Shown: positions 27,124-35,867 of the stretch, in pieces | Numbering within the stretch: the stretch's first letter is position 1 | Layout of the letters: each line of letters starts with the position of its first letter | Source: Candidatus Nitrososphaera evergladensis SR1 | GTDB taxonomy: Archaea; Thermoproteota; Nitrososphaeria; Nitrososphaerales; Nitrososphaeraceae | Direction of reading: 5' to 3' | Length of the DNA stretch: 64,000 nt | Assembly (NCBI RefSeq): GCF_000730285.1 | Contig: NZ_CP007174.1 | Span: 2,356,001-2,420,000, forward strand | Made by a program: the position numbers and the translations under genes | Notes under the pieces: model-generated | The model's input: only the letters and a program-made list of their open reading frames with translations | Database searches by the model: none | Told to the model about the DNA's origin: nothing

Positions 27124-28770
27124 CTAGAGGTAGCGCTTTAGCACCGAGGACACGCGTTCTGCGCCCAAGTCGAGGAAATAGTTGCCGATCCTCGGACCCC
27201 TGTCAGCGTTTAGGAACATCCTGTACAGCAGCGTGAAGAACTCTTTTGGCTCCATGCCGTTTGCCCGGGCGATGTCAAACACCCTTGACTGGAGGGCCTT
27301 GGCGTTTTCCGGCGTCTCTTGTACGCCTGCAAATTCTTCATTCATGACGCCAATAAGCTCTGTCACCGCCTTTCTCTGGTTGTCTGTCAATTGCACCTCG
27401 AATTTTTCGTCGCCGACGCGGCTGGCGTTATCGTCTGCCCAGTTTGCCGCAAGCTGGATCTTGCGCATTATCGCGTCGCTCTTTTCCTTGACCATGCCGT
27501 ACTTTCCAAGACGCGCAAACACCTTTTCAAGCCTGTCAGGGTCGCTTGGGTATATCGACGCCTGCTGCACGAGAAAGTGGTAGGGCGCATGCGGCGCAGG
27601 CTGCTTTGGAGGGTTTAGCTTGTTGATGTATTCGTATATGCCCTTTATCTTGGTCAGTTTCGCCTGGTTGTCCTCCTTTACCTTTCCAAAGTAGAGGCCC
27701 TCGTACGAGTCGTACTCGTCCATCAAGGCCGGCACGTCTTCAAGCCCGACGTGGTGCGTGCCGGCGATGCGCTTGAACAGCAAAAGCAGTATTGATTCCG
27801 GCGTTCCGTACCTCAGCCACATCTGCGGGGTCAGGACGTTGCCGGCAGACTTGCTTATCTTTTTGCCAGACTTGTCAAGGAACATCTCGTACTTCACGTG
27901 CAGTGGGTGCGGGTGCCCAAGTATCTCGTCGCAGACCCAGTCGTTTACCCGTACGGAATCCATGATGTCCTTGCCGTACGCCTCAAAGCGGACGTCAAAC
28001 GCCTGCCAGCGCGCGGCAAACTCGACCTTCCATGCAAGCTTGCCCTCGCCTTTTGTGATGTCGGCCTCGCCTTTGTGGCCGCAGCCGGCAACTTCATTCT
28101 TGCCTATCCTGCTTCCCTTGCAGGCGTACGTCACTTTTTTCTCGTCAGGCATGTACTTTTCAGCGGCCGCGGTGTACAGCCGGCCGCAGCTGGAGCACAC
28201 TGGAAAGTAGGGAAGCACGCTTACGTACTTGTCCTGCCCCACAAACTCGGCTATCTTTTTTCCTAGCTTTTCGCTGCTCTGCAGTATCCTGTCTATCTGG
28301 CTGACAAGTTTTCCAGACTTGTACGCTTCGCGCCCGCTCTGGAACCGGTATTTTATCCCGGCCCCGTCAAGGCCGTCAAGGAGCAGGCTGCTCATGTGCG
28401 CGCCGTACGACGCATGGCAATTGCCGAAAGGATCCGGGATCTCCGACACGGGCCTTGCGATGTGCTCCTTGAGCCAGTCGGGCAGGCCGGCGGGTATCTT
28501 GCGCAGGCCGTCCATGTCGTCAGAGTAAGCAATCAATTCAGCCTTGTAGCCCATGTTCTGTAGCGCAAGCGCGATTCCGTACGCCCTAACTGCGTCTCCC
28601 ATGCTCCCGATGTGCGGGATGCCGGAGGCTCCAAGGCCGCTTTCCACCCTTATCAGGTCGAGCTTGCGGCCCAGCTTTTTCTCCCTCTTTATCAGGGTGT
28701 CTGCTACCTTGTCAAGCCACGTACCCTTGCCAATTACCGATTGATGATTGTGATTATCCTCTTCCTTCAT
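27124..28770 (-). CDS. lysS: Lysyl-tRNA synthetase, class I
   Basis: This 548-residue enzyme is the archaeal class I type, not the usual class II. HIGH is present as PHIGSMGD (about residue 53) and KMSKS as KKISKSAGN (about 286). A zinc-like knuckle (CSSCGRLY, with a CGHKG site downstream) lies in the connective region, and the C-terminal helical anticodon domain is complete. Elp3 ends two bases upstream, so tRNA charging and wobble modification are co-expressed. Confidence 0.95.
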   Translation of the reverse strand: MKEEDNHNHQSVIGKGTWLDKVADTLIKREKKLGRKLDLIRVESGLGASGIPHIGSMGDAVRAYGIALALQNMGYKAELIAYSDDMDGLRKIPAGLPDWLKEHIARPVSEIPDPFGNCHASYGAHMSSLLLDGLDGAGIKYRFQSGREAYKSGKLVSQIDRILQSSEKLGKKIAEFVGQDKYVSVLPYFPVCSSCGRLYTAAAEKYMPDEKKVTYACKGSRIGKNEVAGCGHKGEADITKGEGKLAWKVEFAARWQAFDVRFEAYGKDIMDSVRVNDWVCDEILGHPHPLHVKYEMFLDKSGKKISKSAGNVLTPQMWLRYGTPESILLLLFKRIAGTHHVGLEDVPALMDEYDSYEGLYFGKVKEDNQAKLTKIKGIYEYINKLNPPKQPAPHAPYHFLVQQASIYPSDPDRLEKVFARLGKYGMVKEKSDAIMRKIQLAANWADDNASRVGDEKFEVQLTDNQRKAVTELIGVMNEEFAGVQETPENAKALQSRVFDIARANGMEPKEFFTLLYRMFLNADRGPRIGNYFLDLGAERVSSVLKRYL

Positions 28771-28772
28771 CT

Positions 28773-30377
28773 CTATAGCACCTTTGAAACGTAGGGCCCG
28801 TCTTGACGGTATCCTAGTCGTGTTTTATAGTATTCCCTTGTCCCGACTGCGCTGATGACCGCGATTTTCTTTGCGCCCAGCTCGTCCCTTGCAATCCTTT
28901 CTGCTTCCTGCATCAGCTTCATACCATAGCCCCGGTGCTGGTACGACGAGCTGTCGGCTTCAAGGCCTACTCCAAGCGCCTGCCCGTACACGTGCAGCTC
29001 GCGCACTATTGCAGCATCATCTTGCAACTCTTGCCGGTGCGGGCGGTTCACTTTTCTCAGGCGCAAAAAGCCAAGGATAGTTTCGCTGTCGGCGCTTTCG
29101 TACGACAGGAAAATTTCCCTGCCGCCAGACGCGGCATAATCAGCCCTCTTCATCACAACTTCATCTTCTGCAGGATACCGTCTCTGCAGGCCGGCCTCCC
29201 TGCATCTTATGCACGCGCAATTATGGCCTTCTCTTTTCAGGCGCGCAAGCACTATTTGCCGCAGGTTGCCGCTCTTTGGCCCCGCCATGATATCATCCGA
29301 CTCTATCTCGCGCTGTACGCGCATTATACGCACGTACTGCGGAACCATTTTCTTCATTTCCACAATCACGCTTACAAGGTCGTCATCAGAATACGCGTGG
29401 TACTTGCCGGCATTGTAAAGCTGGTACAGGCCGGTGTGCTCCAGCACAAGCGTCGGGTAGACCTTGAGCATGTCCGGCTTGAATGCCTCGTCCTCAAACA
29501 GCCGCTTGAAATCTGCAATGTCTTTATCCGGCGAAGAGCCGGGGAGCCCGGGCATCATGTGCGCCACTATCTTGTAGCCCGAGTCGCGGGCTATGCGAAA
29601 CGCATCAATGACGTCGTCAAGGGTGTGGCCCCTGTTCACCAGACGGTAGACCTTGTTATCCAGCGATTGCACGCCGATTTCTACGCGCGTGACTCCAAGC
29701 TCCAGCATCAGGTTGACGTGCGGCTCTTTGCAATAGTCGGGCTTGGTTTCAACTGTAAAGCCGACGCAGCGGTTCTCTGCGCGCTCGTTTGCGGCTATTG
29801 CATCCTGCAGGCTTTGCGATCTAGAGCCGTTCAATGCGTCGTAGCATGACTTGGCAAACTCGCGCTGATAGTCCTCCGGCATAAACGGAAAGGTGCCGCC
29901 CACGATGACAATCTCTGACTTGCCAGTGTCATGCCCCCTTGCCTGCAGCTGCTTCATCTTTGAGGAGACCTGCTCGTACGGGTCGAACTGGAATTTCTGC
30001 GCGGCCCTTGTGGCCGGCTCCGTCCCCGTGTACGAGAGCGGCGTGTTGAACTCGATTCCGCCGGGGCAATAGATGCACTTGCCGTGCGGGCATTCGTACG
30101 GCTTGGGCATCACCGCTATCACGGCCACGCCGGAGGCGGTCTTGGCCGGCTTGACCATCAGCAGCTTGCGATACCTGCTGCCTCTTGGCAGGTAGCTGAT
30201 GATGTGCTCGTTTTTCGGCATCGTCGACAGGTGAAAAGAAGACGCGACATCCCTGACTATTTGGCGCACCTCGCCTGCCGACAACAACAGCGACGACTGT
30301 TTTTCAGCAATGAGCGCGGCTATGGTTCTGCACGCCTGCTGGTAGTTCGGGTCAGAGTCGGCCGCCGTGGCAAGCAA
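28773..30377 (-). CDS. elp3: Elp3: tRNA U34 carboxymethylation radical-SAM/GNAT enzyme
   Basis: This 534-residue protein places cm5-type groups on wobble uridine. The radical SAM cluster motif is CPHGKCIYCPGG (about residue 98), with VETKPDYC, RVEIGVQSL and GYKIVAHMMPGLPGS downstream. The GNAT acetyltransferase half (about 390-534) has the acetyl-CoA loop QHRGYGMKLM and a C-terminal TRLGYRQDGPYVSK. It starts at TTG (30377). It lies in an operon with lysS. Confidence 0.94.
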   Translation of the reverse strand: MLATAADSDPNYQQACRTIAALIAEKQSSLLLSAGEVRQIVRDVASSFHLSTMPKNEHIISYLPRGSRYRKLLMVKPAKTASGVAVIAVMPKPYECPHGKCIYCPGGIEFNTPLSYTGTEPATRAAQKFQFDPYEQVSSKMKQLQARGHDTGKSEIVIVGGTFPFMPEDYQREFAKSCYDALNGSRSQSLQDAIAANERAENRCVGFTVETKPDYCKEPHVNLMLELGVTRVEIGVQSLDNKVYRLVNRGHTLDDVIDAFRIARDSGYKIVAHMMPGLPGSSPDKDIADFKRLFEDEAFKPDMLKVYPTLVLEHTGLYQLYNAGKYHAYSDDDLVSVIVEMKKMVPQYVRIMRVQREIESDDIMAGPKSGNLRQIVLARLKREGHNCACIRCREAGLQRRYPAEDEVVMKRADYAASGGREIFLSYESADSETILGFLRLRKVNRPHRQELQDDAAIVRELHVYGQALGVGLEADSSSYQHRGYGMKLMQEAERIARDELGAKKIAVISAVGTREYYKTRLGYRQDGPYVSKVL

Positions 30378-30425
30378 TATTTTTCAAAAATGCCTTTGTT
30401 CGCATATTAATTTTTGGAAAGCCGT

Positions 30426-31463
30426 CTAGAGCTTGCTCTTCTTTTTTCCTTCCAGCGTTGCGACGACGCCTGCGCCTTTCTCAATCCTGCCAATGGCCTT
30501 GCAGCCCATCTTGTATCTCTTGAATGTGCGGATGACCTGCTCGGCACTTGCCTTTGGCGCAATGACGCAAAAGCCTGTCCCCATGTTGAACGTGCGGTAC
30601 ATCTCGCCTGTCTCTATGTTGCCGTCTACCTGTATCTGCCGGAATATGCCCGTTGGGGCAGGCAGATCGTCAAGGCAGTACTGCACGTTCTTGTTCAGGC
30701 GCGGGAGCTTTGTAAAAGAGCCTCCGGTGATGTTGGCAAGGCCGTGCACCGCGATTTTCTTTTTGAAAAGCTCCATCACTGGTTTTACGTAGATCCGGGT
30801 TGGAATCAATAGTTCTTCTCCCACAGTCTGGACAAGGTGCTCGGCGTTGTCGTCGACGGAGTATTTTGACAGCAACACCTTGCGCGCAAGCGTATAGCCG
30901 TTTGAATGCAGCCCGCTGCTCTCCACGCCAAGGACGACGTCGCCGGGCTTGATCGCGCTGCCAAGGAGCGGCTTGCCGCCATCCACGGTCCCAAGGACCA
31001 TGCCAGCAAGGTCAAACGCGTTTTCCTCGCCTGCAATGACGTCCGGCAGGACAGCAGTCTCGCCTCCCACGATTGCCATCTGCGACTGCCTTGCACCTTC
31101 CACAAGCCCGTGCGCGATTTGCTCAAGCAGTTTTTCGTTTGCCTGCCTGAGCGCGATATAATCGATGAAGGCCACCGGCTTTGCCCCGACGCATATGATG
31201 TCGTTTACGTTCATTGCGACGCAGTCGATGCCCACGGTGTCAAATTTGTTCATGAGCTGCGCGACCAGCACCTTTGTGCCCACGCCGTCAGAATGCAGCG
31301 CAAGCGTCTGCGAGCCAAGCCTGACAAGCCCCGCGTAATGCCCAAAGCCGGAAAGCACCTTTCCGGCAGAGATCATATTGTGAGTGGCAGAAATGATGTC
31401 GCCTATCGACTTTTGCGCGGTGCGGATCTTGCCGACATCGACGCCGGCGTCGCGGTACGTCAT
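30426..31463 (-). CDS. purM: Phosphoribosylformylglycinamidine cyclo-ligase
   Basis: This 345-residue protein is AIR synthetase, fifth step of purine synthesis. It begins MTYRDAGVD with the YxxAGVD start of PurM, then HSDGVGTKVLVAQ and DCVAMNVNDI, with SSGLHSNGYTLAR in the C-terminal half. An in-frame TTG at 31475 is possible, but the ATG at 31463 gives the normal N-terminus. TATA-like tttataac (minus, 31499-31506) lies upstream. No other purine gene is nearby. Confidence 0.94.
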   Translation of the reverse strand: MTYRDAGVDVGKIRTAQKSIGDIISATHNMISAGKVLSGFGHYAGLVRLGSQTLALHSDGVGTKVLVAQLMNKFDTVGIDCVAMNVNDIICVGAKPVAFIDYIALRQANEKLLEQIAHGLVEGARQSQMAIVGGETAVLPDVIAGEENAFDLAGMVLGTVDGGKPLLGSAIKPGDVVLGVESSGLHSNGYTLARKVLLSKYSVDDNAEHLVQTVGEELLIPTRIYVKPVMELFKKKIAVHGLANITGGSFTKLPRLNKNVQYCLDDLPAPTGIFRQIQVDGNIETGEMYRTFNMGTGFCVIAPKASAEQVIRTFKRYKMGCKAIGRIEKGAGVVATLEGKKKSKL

Positions 31464-31740
31464 CCTATCTTTCAATGCAGCTGGATAGGGCCAAGCACGT
31501 TATAAATAATAATACAATATTATTTCTTTGTCAGCCTTTTCTTTTTTGGACAAGCGCGGTGTGTCTTTGGACATGAATAGTTCAGTACGGCAAAACACCA
31601 TCATATGGAAGAGTCTGCAATTACGGGCAGTAGCAACAATCGGTTTGAGCAGTTCTTGCAGCACCCTCAAATATTTCTCATGCGCATATACACTGTATGC
31701 GCGCGCATCAAGGGTAGCGCATGGCGGTGTTTGACACCAG

Positions 31741-32052
31741 ATGAAAATGAAAATGTGGACTCTGACCATCATCTTCAAGAGAAATGACGAGGTGAGAGGA
31801 AAGAAGCTCTACATAAAATTGCTTGATTTTCTTAAAGACGCAGGGATTCTAGGCGCGACGGTGTGGACGGGTGTCGACGGGTTTGGCAAGCGCGGCAGGT
31901 CGTCTACCAAGCTTGAGGGGATTACAGTAAACATGCCCGTCTTGATCGAGATCATCGACGAGCGCTCCAAGATAGAGCCAATCCTTCCACAGATCAAGAG
32001 GATGGTCGGGGACAATGGAATCCTAACCATACAGGAAGTTCTTGCACTATAG
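31741..32052 (+). CDS. DUF190 (PII-like) protein
   Basis: This 103-residue protein starts at one of three close ATGs (31741, 31747, 31753); MWTLTII at 31753 best matches relatives. The pattern KKLYIKLLDFLKDAGILGATVWTGVDGFGKRG then LPVLIEIIDERSKIEPILPQI-type helix is the DUF190 fold. It resembles PII but lacks its T-loop. DUF190 genes often accompany fluoride exporter CrcB; no crcB is in the window. The ligand is unknown. Confidence 0.85.
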   Translation: MKMKMWTLTIIFKRNDEVRGKKLYIKLLDFLKDAGILGATVWTGVDGFGKRGRSSTKLEGITVNMPVLIEIIDERSKIEPILPQIKRMVGDNGILTIQEVLAL

Positions 32053-32152
32053 TTCGTTTCCAAAATGAAGGCACGAATTGAGCTTGCGCTGAAAGATACA
32101 TACACACGCAGCCCGGACAGCATAAATCCGGCGCATACGGTGGCCAACCCTG

Positions 32153-32353
32153 ATGGCGGAAAGCGAAACGATGCAGGCGGTTATGGATCACGATCACATC
32201 ACTGTAAGCATCGCAGTATTTGGAGGCGTGCTTGTCACAAGGGTGTTTGAGGGCAGCGGCTGCTACGACCAGTTTGTGGATTTTCTCAAGAGCCAGTTTG
32301 ACAGGGGAAGCGCGATACGCTCTTCCATCATCATTGCGGCAGACAGCAGATAA
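32153..32353 (+). CDS. Small hypothetical protein
   Basis: This 66-residue frame follows DUF190 after 100 bases on the same strand. It starts MAESETMQAVMDHDHI and contains a strand-rich core (TVSIAVFGGVLVTRVF) and DQFVDFLKSQF. It is supported by archaeal-looking codons and a TATA-like cataaatcc at 32119-32127. No homologous domain is recognised, so it is a moderate call. Confidence 0.5.
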   Translation: MAESETMQAVMDHDHITVSIAVFGGVLVTRVFEGSGCYDQFVDFLKSQFDRGSAIRSSIIIAADSR

Positions 32354-32404
32354 TGGCCAAGAAGGCTTAATAGCAAATTATCTACACAATATACATGACG
32401 CCAA

Positions 32405-32557
32405 TTGAACGCGTTTGACAAGAGCAGGATAAGCATCACGGCCTGGTGCGAGGATTGCGAGTGCGTGTTTGACAACAACTGGGAAGTCGAAGCCCACAGG
32501 CAGGACAAAGGCCACAGAGTCAGAGTGACCGAGTTCTGGGTCACTGGCAGAAGATGA
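32405..32557 (+). CDS. 50-residue single zinc-finger protein starting at TTG
   Basis: The frame begins at TTG 32405; a stop at 32396-32398 excludes any earlier start. A TATA-like aaattatct (about 32375-32383) lies some 22-30 bases upstream, as expected for a leaderless gene. The protein has AWCEDCECVFDNNWEVEAHRQDKGHRV, here Cys15/Cys18 and His31/His37, a C2H2 finger. It ends just before the convergent ureD. Function is unknown; a nucleic-acid-binding role is inferred. Confidence 0.65.
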   Translation: MNAFDKSRISITAWCEDCECVFDNNWEVEAHRQDKGHRVRVTEFWVTGRR

Positions 32558-32571
32558 CAACAAAAAGTAGT

Positions 32572-33525
32572 TTACGCTTTTCTGATGCCGCTAAACGGCG
32601 CATGAAGGATGGTCTTTCTTGCCGCCCTTACGACTTCAAACACCGCGTTGCGCAGCAGGCTTGCCGTGTCTCCAAGCATCCTGACTATAACCCCCGAGTT
32701 GTTCGGGAGGATGCTTGCGCCAAAGTAGAGGTCCTTTGAATAGCCGGCCAGGCCCGAGTTTATCTTGTCATGCAGTTCAGCAACATATTTCGAGGGCGCA
32801 AGCACGTACGTGCTTCCCACGGTATCATAGTTATCCAGCACTCCAAAAGCCTTCATGCTCCGCTTTTTTGGCTCCATGATGGCAACGTCTACAAACCTCA
32901 TGTCGCCGTCCTGGTTTGTGGCCTGGGTCTTCATGTAGCAGATGTCGTAGGCAAACGACTCGCCCCTTGCAACCCTGCCGGGCGTCATTATCTCCGAGTA
33001 CAGCATTGTAGCGCTGTCGTGGACGCGCAGGTTGGCAACCTGGTAGAAACGCGAATCAACATACGGTATTATCTGGTCTGGAATGTACTCAAAATAGCAC
33101 CCTTCCCCAACGTCGACGTTCACTATCTGCGTTGCAAAGTTCTTTTCCATCCTGTAGATCCGCGTGGCTCCCTGCGTGGTAATGTGCGCAAGTGCGTTGT
33201 TGCGAAGCGTGATGTCCATTCTGTACCTGTCGCCCTGCAGGATGCCGCCAGACGGCGATATGATGTAAAGGTACGCCATTGACGGCAGCGCCTCTTCGAG
33301 GTACAGGGCGCGCCCCGTGTAGAGCGGAACCCGGGAGTACTGCTCTTTCACGGAGGTCTTGCCGTTATGCTCGTCCTTTTCCAGCCTCAAGATCAGGCCG
33401 CCGAGCTTGCCGGGGTTTCCCACGCCAAGCTGGTCCAGCTTTGATCCGTACGCCTGCACTTCAGGCGGTATCGCGTCTGGGATATAGTACGCCAGATCGT
33501 TGACGGTAGTTTTTGCCATCATCAA
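32572..33525 (-). CDS. ureD: Urease accessory protein UreD (UreH)
   Basis: This 317-residue protein carries the UreD pattern: ISPSGGILQGDRYRMDITL (about 87-105), ITTQGATRIYRM (about 114-125), YIPDQIIPYVDSRF and SEIMTPGRVARGESFAYD. UreD docks on apo-urease and, with UreF and UreG, delivers nickel. Its ATG overlaps the ureG stop (TGATG). It is the last gene of urease locus 1 and the only ureD in the window, so it must serve both ureases. Confidence 0.93.
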   Translation of the reverse strand: MMMAKTTVNDLAYYIPDAIPPEVQAYGSKLDQLGVGNPGKLGGLILRLEKDEHNGKTSVKEQYSRVPLYTGRALYLEEALPSMAYLYIISPSGGILQGDRYRMDITLRNNALAHITTQGATRIYRMEKNFATQIVNVDVGEGCYFEYIPDQIIPYVDSRFYQVANLRVHDSATMLYSEIMTPGRVARGESFAYDICYMKTQATNQDGDMRFVDVAIMEPKKRSMKAFGVLDNYDTVGSTYVLAPSKYVAELHDKINSGLAGYSKDLYFGASILPNNSGVIVRMLGDTASLLRNAVFEVVRAARKTILHAPFSGIRKA

Positions 33526-34190
33526 ACAGCTGCAGCCTTTGGTGGTGATTCAAACAGGACGTCTCTTATGATGTGATCTGCAACCTGCTGGACGCCCTGG
33601 CCGGACTTGCAGTTGACAAACACGTACGGCTTGCCGCCCCGGATTGCCTTTGCATCGCCTTCCATCACGGCAAGGTCGGCGCCAACGTAGGGAGCAAGGT
33701 CTATCTTGTTTATGACCAAGAGGTCGCAGGTCTCTATCCCAAGCCCCCTCTTTCTCGGATACTTGTCGCCTCCGGACACGTCTATTATATAGATGAAATA
33801 GTCTGCAAGTGCAGGGCTGAAGGTAGTGGTGATGTTGTCTCCGCCGCTTTCAATCAGTATGAGGTCAAGGTAGCCGTGCTTGGACTCCATTTCCTCCACG
33901 ACCGAAATGTTCATCGACGGGTCTTCCCTGACTGCAGTGTGCGGGCATCCGCCCGTTGCCAGCCCTATAACCAGCTCTTCAGGCATCAGGTGCTGCCGGG
34001 TGGCAAGGTTCTTTCGCATCCTGTCTGCGTCTTCACGTGAAATCACGTCGTTTGAAATGATGCCAGCCTTGTACCCCTTTGACGCTAAAATCGGCACCAC
34101 CATCTCTATCAGCATGGTTTTTCCAGATCCGACCGGGCCTCCGATCCCCACCCGCGGAATCCTTTTTGCTGTTGCGGTATTGCTGCTCAT
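33522..34190 (-). CDS. ureG: Urease accessory GTPase UreG
   Basis: This 222-residue GTPase carries Ni to the urease maturation complex. The P-loop is GIGGPVGSGKTMLIE (about 17-31), the metal-binding CPH is in GGCPHTAVREDPSMN (about 79-93), switch residues are in LILIESGGDNITTTFSP, and the base-recognition motif is VINKIDLAPYVGAD. All residues expected for Ni and GTP binding are present. Overlap with ureD and close spacing to ureF show one operon. Confidence 0.96.
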   Translation of the reverse strand: MSSNTATAKRIPRVGIGGPVGSGKTMLIEMVVPILASKGYKAGIISNDVISREDADRMRKNLATRQHLMPEELVIGLATGGCPHTAVREDPSMNISVVEEMESKHGYLDLILIESGGDNITTTFSPALADYFIYIIDVSGGDKYPRKRGLGIETCDLLVINKIDLAPYVGADLAVMEGDAKAIRGGKPYVFVNCKSGQGVQQVADHIIRDVLFESPPKAAAV

Positions 34191-34232
34191 ATGTTTATTC
34201 TATCACTCACTAGCAATTTTAGTGCTCCCGGA

Positions 34233-34934
34233 TCAAGTAATAAACATTTTAGAGGCCATCTTTTCGTGCGACATCTGCACAATGTCGATCTGCGGGGCAA
34301 ACTGCCACATTCCCTCGACTGGCCTGCCTATGTTTTCGTTTACGGTCCTGACTATCACGGGCTTGAGCTCGTCGATAATCTTTTGGCCTTCGAAATGCTG
34401 GAACATGCCAAGCCGAAGAGCCGCTCCCACCATGCCTACTGAAAACGAGTACAGCATGGCAAGCCCTGCCTTCCTCTTTGGGATGGACAGCGCGTTGCAC
34501 GCAACAGCCAGCGCGACAGGGTACGGGCCAAAAGCATGGCCGCTCTTTATCGCCGCGGCGTATTCGTTGAGCACCGTGTTTTCAGTCACGAAAAAGTTTG
34601 TGCACCGAAGCATCTGGGTCCCGGACCTTGCCGAGGCGTTTCTTATCTCCTGGACCAGCTTCATCGAATGCAGGATCTTGTCGACCCGGATGACATTTTG
34701 GACGTCTGACTTAGACGCATATTCGTAGGCGTTGCCAAGCGCCGCGCAGTCTGCCGGGCCCATCTGGTGCTCTATGAATATTTTGACGAGAGCAAAAAGT
34801 TCTGACACTTTGAGTTTCTTGCCGCTGTAAAAGAGCGCTTCAAGCCCGTTTGAGGTCGTGTACATTCCAGTTGGAAAGAACGAGTCGGCAAGCTGCATCA
34901 TGCTCAGGTCCGCAATGTCACTGCTAGTGCTCAT
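34233..34934 (-). CDS. ureF: Urease accessory protein UreF
   Basis: This 233-residue helical protein has the typical start LMQLADSFFPTGMYTTSNGLE-like segment (here MMQLADSFFPTG, about 12-23) and AGVGLGLAP-type helices represented by GHAFGPYPVALAVA. UreF controls UreG GTP hydrolysis and bridges UreD. The ATG at 34934 is favoured because it overlaps the end of ureE by 11 bases; an in-frame ATG at 34961 would lengthen the overlap. Confidence 0.92.
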   Translation of the reverse strand: MSTSSDIADLSMMQLADSFFPTGMYTTSNGLEALFYSGKKLKVSELFALVKIFIEHQMGPADCAALGNAYEYASKSDVQNVIRVDKILHSMKLVQEIRNASARSGTQMLRCTNFFVTENTVLNEYAAAIKSGHAFGPYPVALAVACNALSIPKRKAGLAMLYSFSVGMVGAALRLGMFQHFEGQKIIDELKPVIVRTVNENIGRPVEGMWQFAPQIDIVQMSHEKMASKMFIT

Positions 34935-35448
34935 GTACGTCCATTCCCTCCTCTGGCTCAAACACCATCTTGGCGCTCTTTATTTCCAGGTGCTCGTTCA
35001 TGTGCCCGAAAAGCTTGCGGAACATGTCAAGCTCGCTGTCGGTCTGTATGGGAAAGTAGATCTTGTTGTCCTCAAGCTTGATCGGCCTGTGCAGGTTTCC
35101 GATGGTGTGGCCTATCCTCACGGGCACCTCTATCAGGTCGTCTTTGTGCAGGGTATTTTCCTTGACTTGCACCACTGCAACATTTTCCGGCTCTAGCTCG
35201 ACTACCACCATCATCTTCTTGTCGTCTGTCAAGAGTACCACGTCGCCGTGCCGAAGCCTGCTCCCTGGCGGCAGGGTGATTGCGATGTCCGTGCCCTTGT
35301 CAGAAGTTTTGCGCATCCTTACCCTCTGGGACTCTAGGCGGCTTATCCGTACTGTCTCGCCGGGGATCTGGCGGTATTTTTCCTTCAGCGAATTGTCACG
35401 GTAAATGTTGCCAAGAATGGAAGTTGCAGTAATCATCGCTGTCGTCAT
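34924..35448 (-). CDS. ureE: Urease accessory metallochaperone UreE
   Basis: This 174-residue protein has an N-terminal domain with RISRLESQRVRMRKTSDKGTDIAI and LRHGDVV, then a ferredoxin-like domain with GHTIGNLHRPIKLEDNKIYFP, where the conserved His of the GN.H motif binds Ni. The tail VHEH has two His but lacks the long His-run of bacterial UreE. It gives nickel to UreG. Confidence 0.93.
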   Translation of the reverse strand: MTTAMITATSILGNIYRDNSLKEKYRQIPGETVRISRLESQRVRMRKTSDKGTDIAITLPPGSRLRHGDVVLLTDDKKMMVVVELEPENVAVVQVKENTLHKDDLIEVPVRIGHTIGNLHRPIKLEDNKIYFPIQTDSELDMFRKLFGHMNEHLEIKSAKMVFEPEEGMDVHEH

Positions 35449-35451
35449 TAT

Positions 35452-35853
35452 TTACTCGCTCAACCCCTTTTTCTTTTTGTCTGATGCTGATGATGATTTT
35501 GTTTCTGCCATCATCATGCCTTTCTTCTGTACTGCTTTTATCATGTCTGTCAGCCTCTGGGTATAGTCGACTGTCCCATAGTGCTTGTAGGCCGACCTGT
35601 CGACGGTCGCAAAGATCATGCCGTTGTCATCCATTTGTACGGGGGCGCCTTTTTCAAATTTTTCTGCGATGATGCAGGTCGTCACCCTGTGGTCCGGAAA
35701 GTCAAGGTTCAGGTGGGAGGCAGGGTCGACAAGGCCCGACATCGAGTCTATCTTGCCTGCAAGCACCGTGACGTGCCTTACCTGAGTAGGGTCTATCACC
35801 TTCATGTCTTCCTTGTCCACGTTTGCTTCTTCGACGCAGTGGCGGATTTGCAA
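35452..35853 (-). CDS. Hypothetical protein inside urease operon 1
   Basis: This 133-residue protein is read from TTG at 35853; an ATG at 35805 (MKVIDPTQ) is an alternative. It lies tightly between the thermosome (14 bases) and ureE (3 bases). Sequence includes HVTVLAGKIDSMSGL, HRVTTCIIAEKFEKGAPV, one Cys in the core and a Lys/Ser-rich tail. There is no membrane segment. I do not recognise the family. The position suggests a role in urease expression or maturation, by inference. Confidence 0.7.
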   Translation of the reverse strand: MQIRHCVEEANVDKEDMKVIDPTQVRHVTVLAGKIDSMSGLVDPASHLNLDFPDHRVTTCIIAEKFEKGAPVQMDDNGMIFATVDRSAYKHYGTVDYTQRLTDMIKAVQKKGMMMAETKSSSASDKKKKGLSE

Positions 35854-35867
35854 TTTTTGCTATCATC

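Noticed and set aside
31500-31778. 92-codon minus-strand and 60-codon plus-strand frames before DUF190
   Set aside because: Both overlap the DUF190 start region or the purM promoter and have no protein-like pattern.
32567-32575. GTAGTTTAC at the end of ureD
   Set aside because: It lies in the final codons of ureD, not at a promoter; most likely a chance match.
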